A DNA stretch of 64,000 nt from the NCBI RefSeq assembly GCF_012911605.1, contig NZ_JAAMPT010000209.1:310001-374000 (forward strand). The letters run 5' to 3'. The DNA comes from Flavobacterium solisilvae. GTDB taxonomy: Bacteria > Bacteroidota > Bacteroidia > Flavobacteriales > Flavobacteriaceae. Below the pieces are notes generated by a model. That model saw only the letters and a program-made list of their open reading frames with translations, was not told where the DNA came from and made no database searches. Position 1 is the stretch's first letter. Each line of letters opens with the position of its first letter. This document shows, one piece after another, positions 21,201-31,215 of this stretch. Made by a program: the position numbers and the translations under genes.

Positions 21201-22529
21201 CAACCAGTTCAGCCACCAGTAGTAAATTGTTGGGATGAATTTGTATTCAATAGTACAACTTGTGCTTGGGAAAATATTGGAACACAGCCTGTTCAACCAG
21301 AAATAGCTTGTTACGAAACAGCTAGTTTCAATACAACTATTTGTGTATGGGAAGTAACAGGAACTCAACCAGTTCAACCAGAAATAGCTTGTTACGAAAC
21401 AGCTACATTTAATTCTACTTCTTGTCAATGGGATGTTACAGGAACTCCAACAACCCCAACTTTCAATGCTATTCCAGCAGTTTGTTCAGGTTCAACATTT
21501 GTTTTACCATTAACATCGTTAGAAGGTATTCCAGGAACTTGGTTGCCAGCTATTAATAATACAGCTACAACTGAGTATACATTTACTCCAGATGCAGGTC
21601 AATGTGCAACAACTGCAACATTAACGGTTACAGTAAATTCATTACCAGCAACTCCATCTGGAAATGCTAATCAAACATATTGTACAACTTCTGGAGATAC
21701 TTTGGCGTCACTAGATGTTACAGGAACAGATTTAGTATGGTATGACGCTCCAAATGCGGGTAATGTTTTACCTTCTTCTACTGTAGTCACATCTACTACT
21801 TATTATGTTGCATCAAATAATGGAACTTGTGAAAGTCCTAGATTAGCGATATCAACTACAGAAGATTGTCCATCAATTGATTTTGTTAACTTACAATGGC
21901 CAGGCTCAGCAACAATTACTGAAGGTGGTAATATAACAGTTTATGGTAGAATTTATGTAGGTGGTTTGACAGATACTACATCAGGTCAAGCTGCAGGTAT
22001 TCAAGCTTGGGTTGGTTATAGTGCTACTAATTCAAACCCTAATACATGGACGGATTGGGTTTCAGCTACTTTTAACGTTGAAGCAGGGAATGATGATGAG
22101 TATCAAGCTCAAATAGGTTCAACATTAACTCCTGGAACATATTATTATGCAACACGTTTTAGTTTGAATGGAGGTGATTTTGCTTATGGAGGAATAAATG
22201 CTACTAATCCAACAAGCGGAGGAAACTTTTGGGATGGAACTGGATTTATTAGCGGTGTATTGACTGTTGAGCCTGAATTGTCTAACAATGAATTCAGTTT
22301 TGCTAATCTAAAATTATATCCAAATCCAACAAAAAATATCTTGTATATTTCACACACTCAAGAGATTTCAAATGTTGAAATTTATAATTTAATTGGACAA
22401 AAAGTTACTTCAATGCTGTTAAATGCAAATGAAGGACAAATTAATATGTCTAATTTAGCAAGCGGTGCTTATTTTGTAAAAGTGACATCAAATAATGCAA
22501 GTAAAACAGTGAAAGTAATTAAAGAATAA
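18249..22529 (+). CDS. Large T9SS-secreted fibronectin-type surface protein 1
   Basis: A 1426-residue exported protein. A long basic leader and hydrophobic segment end near LFAQ. The first about 200 mature residues form a module shared with the next two genes. Fibronectin type III-like domains follow, then a jelly-roll-like module starting SVPYNESF, another fn3 with SWDNMS, and a region starting NDTCATA. An Ig-like unit ([11 protein letters not shown]) occurs twice, flanking four cysteine-paired repeats of about 27 residues. The C-terminus ([13 protein letters not shown] to KVIKE) is a type A T9SS sorting domain, so the protein should be exported by T9SS and anchored or released. Adhesion is likely; ligand unknown. 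Confidence 0.9.
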   Translation: MNMKKNYYSKRKPNLWVSRWQRLLTTCLMVLFGQLLFAQTVQVGSGTATTTAGGATVPVTNYDFSYCQMIITEAQITAGNGGNAITGEISKLRFYTTAIGTTSVWATSWNVYLASTTKTEFASTTDWEPFANLLQVYTGAVTPVANNWWEITFSTPFNYTGGNLIVAIDENSLGWSGGPTFRTFTSGTNTALYFRADGAINNPDPVTPPIGTGRTGTLPQMQLYFTEACMSPSGITATPAVYSANISWSSVANATEYEWIVVANDAGTGATPIATGVITGTSDVVSGLTASTPYDLYVKTNCGVDGLSTWSNKIDFTTNVACPAPTAGIVSTLLPDSATILWTSAGTTFDINWDTGTFTAGAGTNTETGVSGTTFTFPNNLTQNTTYRWFVRLDCNATSEGVSTWAGPYTFTTPGFTSVPYNESFSTTTLPTGWLNTGYTFAAANASIGSPAATKFADGATNIIRRNPFGSSVTGNFSLISVGTVAVGQVLTFDYKLINYADANPPAVGSGRFKVEVSTDYGNTYAQIDEVVNDNVAGWRTKTYPLDAYAGQFVRVKITDTWTSGDYFIGFDNFFIGTPPTCPNQTGLVVGNITASGADTSWDNMSATGATGYEYAITTSATPPTTGTATLNTFYGASGLDAQTVYYLHVRSSCDDDTYGNWATITFTTIPVNDTCATATALTVGPNFAANPVTSSLLGATTTAGVTPSCQASFGRDVWFTVTVPASGKVTIETQVAPTNSLSDTVIAVYPSCGGAQIICDDDGGPAGANNLMSIANVSGRTPGETLYVAVWKYEPAAATPTSNAFLVSAYDCSSFVAAPTGDATQTFCSASNPTVANLVATGTALKWYDAATAGTLLTSTTPLVSGNVYYASQTVTCEGSARLAVTVTIDAADVPTFDAIPAVCSGSTFVLLTTSLENITGTWSPAINNTATTTYTFTPDAGQCATTATLTVTVNQPPVEPILECYETATFNSTTCQWEVTGDQPVQPPVVNCWDEFVFNSTTCAWENIGTQPVQPEIACYETASFNTTICVWEVTGTQPVQPEIACYETATFNSTSCQWDVTGTPTTPTFNAIPAVCSGSTFVLPLTSLEGIPGTWLPAINNTATTEYTFTPDAGQCATTATLTVTVNSLPATPSGNANQTYCTTSGDTLASLDVTGTDLVWYDAPNAGNVLPSSTVVTSTTYYVASNNGTCESPRLAISTTEDCPSIDFVNLQWPGSATITEGGNITVYGRIYVGGLTDTTSGQAAGIQAWVGYSATNSNPNTWTDWVSATFNVEAGNDDEYQAQIGSTLTPGTYYYATRFSLNGGDFAYGGINATNPTSGGNFWDGTGFISGVLTVEPELSNNEFSFANLKLYPNPTKNILYISHTQEISNVEIYNLIGQKVTSMLLNANEGQINMSNLASGAYFVKVTSNNASKTVKVIKE
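21144..21446 (+). repeat. Four tandem Cys-paired coding repeats in surface protein 1
   Basis: Four units of about 27 residues follow the pattern C-Y/W-x-E-x-x-F-N-x-T-x-C-x-W-x-V-T-G, joined by [13 protein letters not shown] linkers. Each has two cysteines. Units 3 and 4 begin with nearly identical DNA, showing recent duplication. Confidence 0.8.
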
Positions 22530-22549
22530 ATCCTTTTTAATTTAAGCAA

Positions 22550-22583
22550 TTAACCGTCTAATTTATTAGACGGTTTTTTTTTG
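22550..22583 (+). terminator. Terminator after surface protein 1
   Basis: Inverted repeat aaccgtctaa (22552-22561) with ttagacggtt (22566-22575), followed by a long T run. Confidence 0.85.
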
Positions 22584-22603
22584 TAAAATATTAGTATTAA
22601 GTA

Positions 22604-22636
22604 TTGTGAGTTTTTAAAATTTAATATACTTTTATA
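22604..22636 (+). promoter_or_regulatory. Promoter of T9SS surface protein 2
   Basis: TTGTGA (22604-22609), 17 bases, TACTTTTATA (22627-22636). The leader after it (aattaac...ttaaacaatt) is nearly identical to that of the next gene. Confidence 0.6.
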
Positions 22637-22661
22637 AAATTAACTTTTAAACAATTATAAA

Positions 22662-25600
22662 ATGAAAAAAACTACTTTGTTCAATTCTGATGAAAATCGA
22701 ATTGAAAAAGCAAAACGATGGCTTCGATTATTATCGATAAGCACAGCGTTTTTTGTTGGTCAGTCGGTCTTCGGACAAGATGTTGGAACCATTCAAATTG
22801 GTTCTGGAACATCAACAATTACAGGAACTAATGCTATTCCAGTTACTAACTATGTATCTAGTTATAGTCAACAGATTGTAACTGCGGCAGAGTATGCCTC
22901 TGGTGGTGGTGCAGCAGGTGAAATTACCAAATTAAGATATTATCCAACAAATGTTGGTACAGTTACGGTATGGAATAATTTAACAGTTTATATTGGTAAT
23001 ACAACTAAAACGGCTTTTTCATCTACAACTGATTGGGTTCCATTAACAGAACTAACTCAAGTTTTCTCAGGAGTTATTACACCAGATCCAGTATCAAATA
23101 GCTGGTTTGAGATTGTCTTTACAGCACCTTTTGATTATACAGGAGGAAATATTGTAATTGCAGTTGATGAAAATACACCAAATTGGACAACAGCACCAAC
23201 ATTCAGAAGTTATACTTCAACTGCAAATTCTGGTATTATGTACAGAAGTGATACAGAAAATCCAGATCCAGCTTCACCACCAACTGCTACTGCTAGAGTT
23301 AGTGCTTTGCCTCAAATTCAATTTGAAGGTACATTAGCAAGTTGTGTTGCACCTTTAGGATTAGTTTCTGCAAACGTAACTGCAACAACTGCTGATGTTT
23401 CTTGGGATCCATCTGGATCTAGTTCGGCTGTTGGATATGAATATGTTATATCAACGTCAAATACAGTACCAACGGGACCAGGAACTTCTTCGGGTTCAAG
23501 TGCAGAGACTTTTGTTCAATTAGATAACTTATGGTCACAAACAGTTTATTATTTATTTGTTAGAACTGATTGTGGTTCAGGAAGTTTTAGTGAATGGAGT
23601 TTACCAATTTCATTTACTACATTATGTTCTTCGGTATCATCATTTACTGAAGGTTTTGAATCAACAACAGGTACTAATTTTCCATCGTGCTGGTTCAAAG
23701 TTGGAGCAACAGGAACAGCTAATACTCAGGCTAGTACAGGTTTTGGAAGTACTAGATCTTTATATATGTACAGTTCAACTTCTACCAGTAGAGCAGTAGT
23801 ATCATTGCCACCTGTTAATAACGCAGATGCTGACACACACAGAATGGTTATGAAAGTAAGAGCTAATTTTACTGTTGGTGAAACCATTGAATTGGGTTAT
23901 TTAACCAATCCTGCAGATGCATCTACTTTTATGGCATTAAATTCAATTGTAACAAATAGTACTACAGTTCCTCAAACTTTTTCAACAACTCCTACTGGAC
24001 TTCCTTCTGGTGATGTAGTTTTTGCGCTAAGAACAGGAACTGCTTTATTAAGTGTGTTGATTGATGATGTTACTTGGGAGCCAATTCCATTATGTCCTGA
24101 TCAAACAGGTTTAGTTGTTGCTAACATCACTTCTGATGGTGCTGAAACTTCATGGGATGATATGAGTGCAAATGGCGCAACAGGATATGAGTATGCAGTT
24201 ACAACTTCTGCAACTCCACCTGTTTCTGGAGCAGCTACAACAGATACTTTTTACGTTGCTTCAACATTAGCTTCAAATACAGTTCACTATTTACATGTTA
24301 GAACAAGTTGTTCTGGAGGTCAATTTGGAAACTGGACTTCAATTTCTTTCAGAACTCTTTGTGCTGCAGTTACAGCTCCAACTGTTGCTGAAACTTTTAC
24401 AACATATTTACCTTCTTGTTGGAGTGAAGCAACTGGTGCTTTAACAGCAAGTTCAACTTTAAATAACGTAGATGGTGCTTGGATAAGCTATCAATTTGCT
24501 GGAGTATCAACTTCAAATATGGGTACTAAAGTAAATTTATATGGTGGTTCTACTGCTACACCGGATAACGATTGGATGATTTCAAGTCCTATTGATTTAG
24601 GTTCAACTCCAGGATTATACAGAGTAAAATATAAAAGTGCACTTACTTCCTACAATGGAACAACTGCTCAAACAAATTTAGGTACTCATGTTGTTAAAGT
24701 TGTAGTTTCTACAGATGGTGGAGCGACATGGTCAGATTCTAATGTAATTAAAACATATTCTGGAACTTATACACCAACATCATCTGAAACAATAGATTTA
24801 ACAGCTTATTCAGGAGTTGTTAAAATTGGTTTTGTTGCAACTTCTACTTCATTATCTCCAGATATTGATTTTCACATAGATGATTTTATTGTTGAAGCAA
24901 TTCCATCTTGTCCTGATGTAACAGGTTTAGTAGTGTCAAGTATTACTTCGGATAGTGCGTCCACTTCATGGGATGATATGAGTGCATCTGGTGCTACAGG
25001 TTATGAATACGCAGTTACAACAACTGTAACTCCGCCAGCTTCTGGTACAGCTACAACAGATACTTTTTATTTAGCTTCTGGATTAGATTCAAATACTGTA
25101 CACTATTTACATGTTAGAACAGATTGTGGCTCTGGAAGTTTTGGAAATTGGGTAACAACTTCGTTCACTACACTATGTTCTTCTGTAACTTCGTTCACTG
25201 AAGGTTTTGAAACTACTACTGGTGCTCTTTTCCCATCATGTTGGTCAAAAGTTGGTGGTTCAGGTTCAGCTTATACGCAAGCAAGTACAGGAATTTCAGG
25301 TGCAAGAAACGTATATATGTATAGTTCTAGTGCAACAAGTAGACCAGTTGTGGCTATGATTCCTGTTAGTAACGCTAGTGCAGGAACGCATAGAATGGTA
25401 ATGAAAGTTAGAGCTAATTTTACAGCAGGTGAAACCATTGAATTAGGTTATTTAACAACTCCAACTGATGCAACTACGTTTACACCTATTAATTCAATAG
25501 TAACAAATAGCACAACTGTTCCACAGTCATTTATTACAATTCCTTCTGGTTTACCATCAGGAGATGTAGTTTTTGCTTTAAGAACTGGAACTGCTTTATT

Positions 25601-26672
25601 AAGTGTATTGATTGACGATGTTTCTTGGGAACCACTTCCTTTATGTCCCGATCAAACGGGATTGGTTGTTGCTAATGTTACATCAAACAGTGCTTCTACA
25701 TCTTGGGATGATATGAGTGGGAATGGTGCAACAGGATATGAATATGCTGTAACAACTACCGCTACACCACCAACATCTGGAACAGCAACAACTGATACTT
25801 TTTATGAAGCTACTAGTTTGGTTTCTAATACTGTTCATTATTTACATGTTAGATCAATCTGTTCAGGTGGTGAGTTTGGAAATTGGGCAACATTATCATT
25901 TACAACTTTAGTTGCACCTTCAACTATTCCATGGAATGAAAACTTTGATGTAACGGGTACACCTGGTGGTTGGACAACAAATGGTTATACTGTTGCTGCA
26001 GCAAATGCAAGTATTGGTTTTCCTGCTTCAATTAAATTTGGTGATGGAACAACTAACGTTATCAGAAGAAATTCATGGGAGTTTTCTACAACAGGTAGCT
26101 TTACAACTAATTCAGCTGGAGAAATTGCCGCTGGACAGGTATTAAGCTTTAATTATAAATTAATTAATTATCCTGATGATAATCAGCCATCTGTAGGTTC
26201 AGGAAATTATACAGTTGAAATCTCAATTGATAATGGTGCAACTTATGATTTAGTAGAAACTGTAACAAATGATGGCGTTGCAGGTTGGCAAACTAAAACT
26301 TATCCATTAGATGCTTATGTAGGTGAATTTATAAAAGTAAAAATTACAGATACTTGGTCTGGTACTGATGTTGATGCAGATTATTTCATCGGTTTTGATA
26401 ATTTCTATATTGGAGAAGAGCTTTCATCTCCTTCATTCGATAAATCAGCTTTAAAAGTGTATCCAAACCCAACAAGAAATATCTTGTATGTTAACTACAA
26501 TCAAGAAATTTCAAATGTTGAAGTTTACAATTTAGTTGGACAAAGAGTAGCAAATATTACACCTAATGCAAACGAAGGACAAATTGATATGTCTAACTTA
26601 GCAAGTGGAGCTTATTTTGTAAAAGTTACTTCTAATAACGCAACTAGAACAGTTAAAGTTATTAAAGAATAA
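22662..26672 (+). CDS. Large T9SS-secreted fibronectin-type surface protein 2
   Basis: A 1336-residue exported protein with a long leader ending near VFGQD. The N-terminal about 200 residues match surface proteins 1 and 3. Four fn3-like domains carry the variant core [19 protein letters not shown], and between them are jelly-roll-like modules, one of which (starting SFTEGFE) occurs twice almost unchanged. The penultimate module resembles that of protein 1 (IRRN, SFNYKLINYPD). The C-terminus (KVYPNPTRNILYV to KVIKE) is a type A T9SS sorting domain, nearly identical at DNA level to that of protein 3. Expected location is the cell surface or medium. Binding partner unknown. Confidence 0.9.
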   Translation: MKKTTLFNSDENRIEKAKRWLRLLSISTAFFVGQSVFGQDVGTIQIGSGTSTITGTNAIPVTNYVSSYSQQIVTAAEYASGGGAAGEITKLRYYPTNVGTVTVWNNLTVYIGNTTKTAFSSTTDWVPLTELTQVFSGVITPDPVSNSWFEIVFTAPFDYTGGNIVIAVDENTPNWTTAPTFRSYTSTANSGIMYRSDTENPDPASPPTATARVSALPQIQFEGTLASCVAPLGLVSANVTATTADVSWDPSGSSSAVGYEYVISTSNTVPTGPGTSSGSSAETFVQLDNLWSQTVYYLFVRTDCGSGSFSEWSLPISFTTLCSSVSSFTEGFESTTGTNFPSCWFKVGATGTANTQASTGFGSTRSLYMYSSTSTSRAVVSLPPVNNADADTHRMVMKVRANFTVGETIELGYLTNPADASTFMALNSIVTNSTTVPQTFSTTPTGLPSGDVVFALRTGTALLSVLIDDVTWEPIPLCPDQTGLVVANITSDGAETSWDDMSANGATGYEYAVTTSATPPVSGAATTDTFYVASTLASNTVHYLHVRTSCSGGQFGNWTSISFRTLCAAVTAPTVAETFTTYLPSCWSEATGALTASSTLNNVDGAWISYQFAGVSTSNMGTKVNLYGGSTATPDNDWMISSPIDLGSTPGLYRVKYKSALTSYNGTTAQTNLGTHVVKVVVSTDGGATWSDSNVIKTYSGTYTPTSSETIDLTAYSGVVKIGFVATSTSLSPDIDFHIDDFIVEAIPSCPDVTGLVVSSITSDSASTSWDDMSASGATGYEYAVTTTVTPPASGTATTDTFYLASGLDSNTVHYLHVRTDCGSGSFGNWVTTSFTTLCSSVTSFTEGFETTTGALFPSCWSKVGGSGSAYTQASTGISGARNVYMYSSSATSRPVVAMIPVSNASAGTHRMVMKVRANFTAGETIELGYLTTPTDATTFTPINSIVTNSTTVPQSFITIPSGLPSGDVVFALRTGTALLSVLIDDVSWEPLPLCPDQTGLVVANVTSNSASTSWDDMSGNGATGYEYAVTTTATPPTSGTATTDTFYEATSLVSNTVHYLHVRSICSGGEFGNWATLSFTTLVAPSTIPWNENFDVTGTPGGWTTNGYTVAAANASIGFPASIKFGDGTTNVIRRNSWEFSTTGSFTTNSAGEIAAGQVLSFNYKLINYPDDNQPSVGSGNYTVEISIDNGATYDLVETVTNDGVAGWQTKTYPLDAYVGEFIKVKITDTWSGTDVDADYFIGFDNFYIGEELSSPSFDKSALKVYPNPTRNILYVNYNQEISNVEVYNLVGQRVANITPNANEGQIDMSNLASGAYFVKVTSNNATRTVKVIKE

Positions 26673-26693
26673 GTTTTTTAGTATTAAAAGTAA

Positions 26694-26724
26694 AGACCAC
26701 CTAAGTAATTAGGTGGTTTTTTTA
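26694..26724 (+). terminator. Terminator after surface protein 2
   Basis: Inverted repeat accacctaa (26696-26704) with ttaggtggt (26709-26717), then seven T residues. The stem sequence is the same as that after surface protein 3. Confidence 0.85.
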
Positions 26725-26741
26725 TAAAAAATCATAAAGAC

Positions 26742-26774
26742 TTGTGATTTTTTTTAGAATATTATACATTTATA
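26742..26774 (+). promoter_or_regulatory. Promoter of T9SS surface protein 3
   Basis: TTGTGA (26742-26747), 17 bases, TACATTTATA (26765-26774), and a leader very like that of surface protein 2. Confidence 0.6.
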
Positions 26775-26803
26775 GAATTAACTATTAAACAATTCTATAA
26801 ATT

Positions 26804-29800
26804 ATGAAAAAAATTACTTTTTCTGATTCCAGTAGGAAACGGATAAAAAAAACAAAATTATGGATTGGAATTCTTTCAACTTGTATAGGGCAAATGATGT
26901 TCGGGCAAGATATAGGTACCATTCAAATAGGTTCTGGAACAGGAACTGTTGCTGGATCTGAAGCAATTCCAGTGAGTAATTATGTTTACAATTACAACCA
27001 ACAAATTATAACTGCAGCAGAGTATGCTTCTGGTGGAGGTACTGTAGGAGAAATTACAAAAATTCGTTACTATCTTACTAGTATTGGGACTATTTCAGTT
27101 TGGAACAACTTAACGGTTTACATTGGAAATACTACAAAAACGTCGTTTATTTCTAACACGGATTGGATTCCATTAACTGAATTAACACAAGTGTTTACCG
27201 GAGCAGTAACTCCTGATCCAGTAGCAGAAAATTGGTTTGAAATAACCTTCACAGCACCTTTTGATTATACCGGAGGAAATATTGCTGTAGCCGTTTATGA
27301 AAACGCTCCAGGTTGGAATGAACCTCCTACTTTTAGAAGCTATACTTCAACACCTAATTCAGGTATTATGTATAGAACGGATGATGATGTGAATAACCCT
27401 GATCCAAATAATCCACCATCTGCTTATGCAAGAGTTAGTACATTACCTCAAATTCAATTTGAAGGAACTTTGGCAGATTGTGTTGCGCCATTAGGTTTAG
27501 TATCGTCAAATATTACTGCTACTACTGCAAATGTTTCTTGGGATGAATCAGGTTCAACATCTGCTTTAGGATATGAGTATTTTATATCAACATCAAATGC
27601 ATTTCCAACAGGAGCGGGAATTTCTTCAGGTTCAAATGCAGAAACTTATGCAGAATTAGATAATTTAACACCACAAACAGTCTATTATTTGTTTGTTAGA
27701 ACCGATTGTGGTTCAGGAAGTTTTAGTGAATGGAGTATTCCTAGTTCATTTACAACTGCTTGTGCTCCTTTATCAACATATCCACATTTTGAACCATTTG
27801 ATAATGTTTTACCTAATGATTGTTGGTTAGCAGGTCAGAATGGTGATTTAGCTTCTGGACCAGAAGATTTTGGTTATAGTAATTGGGGTGAAGATGGTTT
27901 TGCAAATGATGGTTATGACGGTGCCATTAGATATAATTTATACTATGAAGAAGCAAATGATTGGATAATTTCTCCTCAGTTTTCTATACCTGCAACTGGA
28001 TATGAATTAAAATTTAAAGTTGCTGCTACTGATTATAATACAACTTCAGCAGTATCATTGTGGGAAGAAGATGATTTTGTTGAAGTATTAGTTAGCGTAG
28101 ACGGAACATCTAACTGGATTGTTTTAGATACTTATAATAGTTTAAACATTCCATCCAATACAGGATTATTTAATATTCTTAATTTAGATGATTATGCTGG
28201 CGAAACAGTACGATTCGCTTTTAGAGCAGTTGAAGGAACAGCTAATGGAGATGCTAATATTGATTTTTTTGTAGATAATTTTGAAATAAGAATTGCGCCA
28301 TCATGTCCAGACCAATCAGGTTTAGTGGTTAGTAGCATAACTTCTAATAGTGCATCTACCTCATGGGATGATATGAGTGCTGATGGAGTTATTGGATATG
28401 AGTATGCTATTACAACTTCTATTACACCACCAGCATCTGGAGAAGTAATTACGGATACTTTTTATGAAGCATCAGAATTAGAACCTCAAACGGTTTATTA
28501 TTTACATGTTAGAACTAGTTGTGGTAGTGGTGAATTTGGATATTGGGTTACTTCAGCTCCTTTTATGACACAATGTGTTGCGTTTACTACACTTCCATAT
28601 ATTGAAAATTTCGATACTTATGGAACGGGTTCAGATGCGTTTCCTGTATGTTGGACCAGACCAGTTACTTTTACGGAATGGCTTGTTTGGCCTTCAATTG
28701 TTGATTTCAATTCGGTTAGTGAACCTAATAGTTTAAAATTTCAATCAGAAGTAGGTACTCCAACTTATGCAGTTTCTCCAGCATTTGTTGAAGATATTCA
28801 CAATCTTAGAGTTAAATTCTCTCTAAAAAGAGAAGGAACTTTTTCAGGAACTTTTGAAGTTGGAGTTATGAGTAATCCTTCTGACACAAGTACTTTTGAA
28901 CTTGTTCAAACCATAGATCCAGATAATAATGATTACAATCAATATGCAATTAATTTTGATTCTACTCAACTACAAGGAGGAAATAAGTATGTTGCTTTTA
29001 GACATAATTCCGACTCAGATTATTGGTATTATTGGGTGGATAATTTTGTAGTAGAACTAATTCCTTCGTGTCCGGACGTAACAGGCTTAGTAGCAGGAAG
29101 CATTACTCATAATTCAGCTGATGTTTCTTGGGATGACATGAGTGATTTGGGAGTTGAAAGTTATGAATATGCAGTTACTACATCAGTAACACCACCAACA
29201 GCTGGTGACGATATTGATGATACTTTTGATAGTGTTTCTGGTTTAGATTCTAACACAGTATATTATCTTCATGTAAGAAGTGTTTGTGATGCAGGTGAAT
29301 TTGGAGCTTGGATAACCTATTCATTTACTACATTAGTTGCTCCAGCTACAATTCCTTGGACAGAACAATTTGCTGACGCATCACTTCCTGATGGATGGAG
29401 TTTAAATCCAGATTGGTCATGGAATATTGATGATGGATATAATGGATGGAATGATGTATATTATATTCCAGGAAGTACAGGTGATTTTATCTACAAAAAC
29501 GTTTACAGTGCATTTACAACAGGAGCAAGTTTTACTACAATTAGTATTGGTGAGGTAGGAGATGGAAATATTTTATCATTCAATTACGCAGCGTTTCCTT
29601 ACGATCCAGAAGACACAGTAGTTAATGGTAACTTTGTGGTTTCTATCTCAGCTGATGGCGGTGCTTTTACAGAAATCGAAACTGTTGATACAGTAGGTAG
29701 TTTAACCTGGGATAACACTTTCGGACCTTATGATTTGTCTGCGTATGAAGGTCAATACATACAAGTTCGTATAACAGCAAATTGGGGCGGAGGAAGTAGT

Positions 29801-30097
29801 GATGATTATTATATTGGTTTTGATAATTTCTACATTGGACCAGATCTTTCATCACCTCAGTTTGATAAATCAGCTTTAAAAGTGTATCCAAACCCAACTA
29901 AAAATATCTTGTATGTTAACTACAACCAAGAAATTTCAAATGTTGAAGTTTACAATTTAGTTGGTCAAAGAGTAGCAAATATTACACCTAATGCAAATGA
30001 AGGACAAATTGATATGTCTAACTTAGCAAGCGGAGCTTATTTTGTAAAAGTTACTTCTAATAACACAACTAAAACAGTTAAAGTTATCAAACAATGA
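26804..30097 (+). CDS. Large T9SS-secreted fibronectin-type surface protein 3
   Basis: A 1097-residue exported protein, the shortest of the three paralogues. The basic leader (RKRIKKTK) and hydrophobic segment end near MFGQD. The shared N-terminal module is followed by three fn3-like domains (starting CVAPLGL, SCPDQSG and SCPDVTG) alternating with jelly-roll-like modules rich in Asp, Asn and aromatic residues. A last module (IPWTEQFADASLPDGW) precedes the type A T9SS sorting domain ([13 protein letters not shown] to KVIKQ). The modular plan suggests a secreted or surface adhesin. It has its own promoter and terminator, like its two neighbours. Confidence 0.9.
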   Translation: MKKITFSDSSRKRIKKTKLWIGILSTCIGQMMFGQDIGTIQIGSGTGTVAGSEAIPVSNYVYNYNQQIITAAEYASGGGTVGEITKIRYYLTSIGTISVWNNLTVYIGNTTKTSFISNTDWIPLTELTQVFTGAVTPDPVAENWFEITFTAPFDYTGGNIAVAVYENAPGWNEPPTFRSYTSTPNSGIMYRTDDDVNNPDPNNPPSAYARVSTLPQIQFEGTLADCVAPLGLVSSNITATTANVSWDESGSTSALGYEYFISTSNAFPTGAGISSGSNAETYAELDNLTPQTVYYLFVRTDCGSGSFSEWSIPSSFTTACAPLSTYPHFEPFDNVLPNDCWLAGQNGDLASGPEDFGYSNWGEDGFANDGYDGAIRYNLYYEEANDWIISPQFSIPATGYELKFKVAATDYNTTSAVSLWEEDDFVEVLVSVDGTSNWIVLDTYNSLNIPSNTGLFNILNLDDYAGETVRFAFRAVEGTANGDANIDFFVDNFEIRIAPSCPDQSGLVVSSITSNSASTSWDDMSADGVIGYEYAITTSITPPASGEVITDTFYEASELEPQTVYYLHVRTSCGSGEFGYWVTSAPFMTQCVAFTTLPYIENFDTYGTGSDAFPVCWTRPVTFTEWLVWPSIVDFNSVSEPNSLKFQSEVGTPTYAVSPAFVEDIHNLRVKFSLKREGTFSGTFEVGVMSNPSDTSTFELVQTIDPDNNDYNQYAINFDSTQLQGGNKYVAFRHNSDSDYWYYWVDNFVVELIPSCPDVTGLVAGSITHNSADVSWDDMSDLGVESYEYAVTTSVTPPTAGDDIDDTFDSVSGLDSNTVYYLHVRSVCDAGEFGAWITYSFTTLVAPATIPWTEQFADASLPDGWSLNPDWSWNIDDGYNGWNDVYYIPGSTGDFIYKNVYSAFTTGASFTTISIGEVGDGNILSFNYAAFPYDPEDTVVNGNFVVSISADGGAFTEIETVDTVGSLTWDNTFGPYDLSAYEGQYIQVRITANWGGGSSDDYYIGFDNFYIGPDLSSPQFDKSALKVYPNPTKNILYVNYNQEISNVEVYNLVGQRVANITPNANEGQIDMSNLASGAYFVKVTSNNTTKTVKVIKQ

Positions 30098-30117
30098 GTT
30101 TTTTAATTGAATAAAAT

Positions 30118-30150
30118 GAAACCACCTAAGAGATTAGGTGGTTTTTTTGT
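30118..30150 (+). terminator. Terminator after surface protein 3
   Basis: Inverted repeat aaaccacctaa (30119-30129) with ttaggtggttt (30134-30144), then a T run. The stem matches that after surface protein 2. Confidence 0.85.
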
Positions 30151-30196
30151 TTACATGTTATTGCTCATTAAACTTTAACCATTAATCATTAAACTA

Positions 30197-30204
30197 TATA
30201 TTTG
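30197..30204 (+). promoter_or_regulatory. -7 box before the glycosyltransferase
   Basis: TATATTTG is a perfect TAnnTTTG match ending 15 bases before the ATG at 30220, implying a leader of about ten bases. No clear -33 element was seen. Confidence 0.5.
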
Positions 30205-30219
30205 TAAAAAAAAGTGAGC

Positions 30220-31215
30220 ATGTTTTCTTTAATCATTCCTATATATAACAGACCAGAAGAAATAAAAGAACTTTTAGAAAGTTTGCTGTTATCTAGTTAT
30301 AAAAAGGAATATGAAATTGTAATCATCGAAGATGGTTCAAAAATTGACTGCAAAGATGTTGTCGCTCAATATGCTGATAAATTTTCGATTTCCTATTATT
30401 TCAAAGAAAACTCTGGTCCAGGCGATTCTAGAAACTACGGAATGAAAGTTGCCAAAGGCGATTATTTTATTATATTAGATTCCGATTGCTTAATTCCAGC
30501 CAATTATTTATCGGAAGTTGAAAAAGAACTTGAAACCAATTATGTTGATTGTTTTGGCGGTTCGGATGCAGCTCACGAATCGTTCTCAAAAATTCAAAAA
30601 GCCATCAATTTCACCATGACTTCGTTTTTAACAACTGGTGGAATTCGTGGTGGTTCCGAAAAAATAGGGAAGTTTCAACCGAGAAGTTTTAATATGGGAA
30701 TTTCCAAAAAAGCATTCCAAGAATCAAAAGGCTTTGGAAATATTCATCCTGGCGAAGATCCTGATTTGTCCATCCGTTTATGGAAATTAGGCTATAAAAC
30801 CCGACTATTTCCCAATGCTTTCGTCTATCATAAGCGAAGAATTGACTGGGATAAATTTTCCATTCAAGTGAATAAATTTGGAAAAGCACGACCAATACTT
30901 GACTCGTGGTATCCAGAATATAGCAAAATCACATTTTGGTTTCCATCGCTTTTTATCATTGGATTAGTTTTTTCGGTAATAGTATTGATTTTTGGATGCA
31001 AACTACCGCTATTGCTTTATGCTTTTTATTACTTAATGATTTTAGTTTTTTCGACCATACAAAACAAAAGTCTCGAAATAGGATTACTATCTTTAGTTGC
31101 TGTAAACCGACAGTTTTTTGGCTATGGATTAGGATATTTAAAGTCATTTCTAAAAATAAAAATCTTAAAACAACAACCTGAAAAAGCATTTCCCGAATTA
31201 TTCTTTAAACGATGA
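30220..31215 (+). CDS. Family 2 glycosyltransferase
   Basis: The ATG at 30220 gives 331 residues; a GTG two codons earlier is possible. The N-terminal GT-A domain begins MFSLIIPIYNRPEE and has the nucleotide- and metal-binding DSD of ILDSDC, with the acceptor-side GEDPDLSIRLWKLGY motif. The C-terminal third has about two to three membrane helices (WFPSLFIIGLVFSVIVLIFG), so the enzyme is membrane-anchored and works at the cytoplasmic face. Donor and acceptor are unknown. It overlaps coaE by four bases (ATGA), so the two are translationally coupled although functionally unrelated. Confidence 0.9.
   Translation: MFSLIIPIYNRPEEIKELLESLLLSSYKKEYEIVIIEDGSKIDCKDVVAQYADKFSISYYFKENSGPGDSRNYGMKVAKGDYFIILDSDCLIPANYLSEVEKELETNYVDCFGGSDAAHESFSKIQKAINFTMTSFLTTGGIRGGSEKIGKFQPRSFNMGISKKAFQESKGFGNIHPGEDPDLSIRLWKLGYKTRLFPNAFVYHKRRIDWDKFSIQVNKFGKARPILDSWYPEYSKITFWFPSLFIIGLVFSVIVLIFGCKLPLLLYAFYYLMILVFSTIQNKSLEIGLLSLVAVNRQFFGYGLGYLKSFLKIKILKQQPEKAFPELFFKR

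Noticed and set aside
20935..21640. Frameshift or assembly error at the doubled Ig-like segment of surface protein 1
   Set aside because: Both copies and the four small repeats between them stay in one open frame with normal codon use, so a genuine duplication is simpler.
18249..30097. CRISPR-like or satellite array in the T9SS genes
   Set aside because: The repeats are in-frame protein modules of variable spacing and divergence, not short identical repeats with unique spacers.
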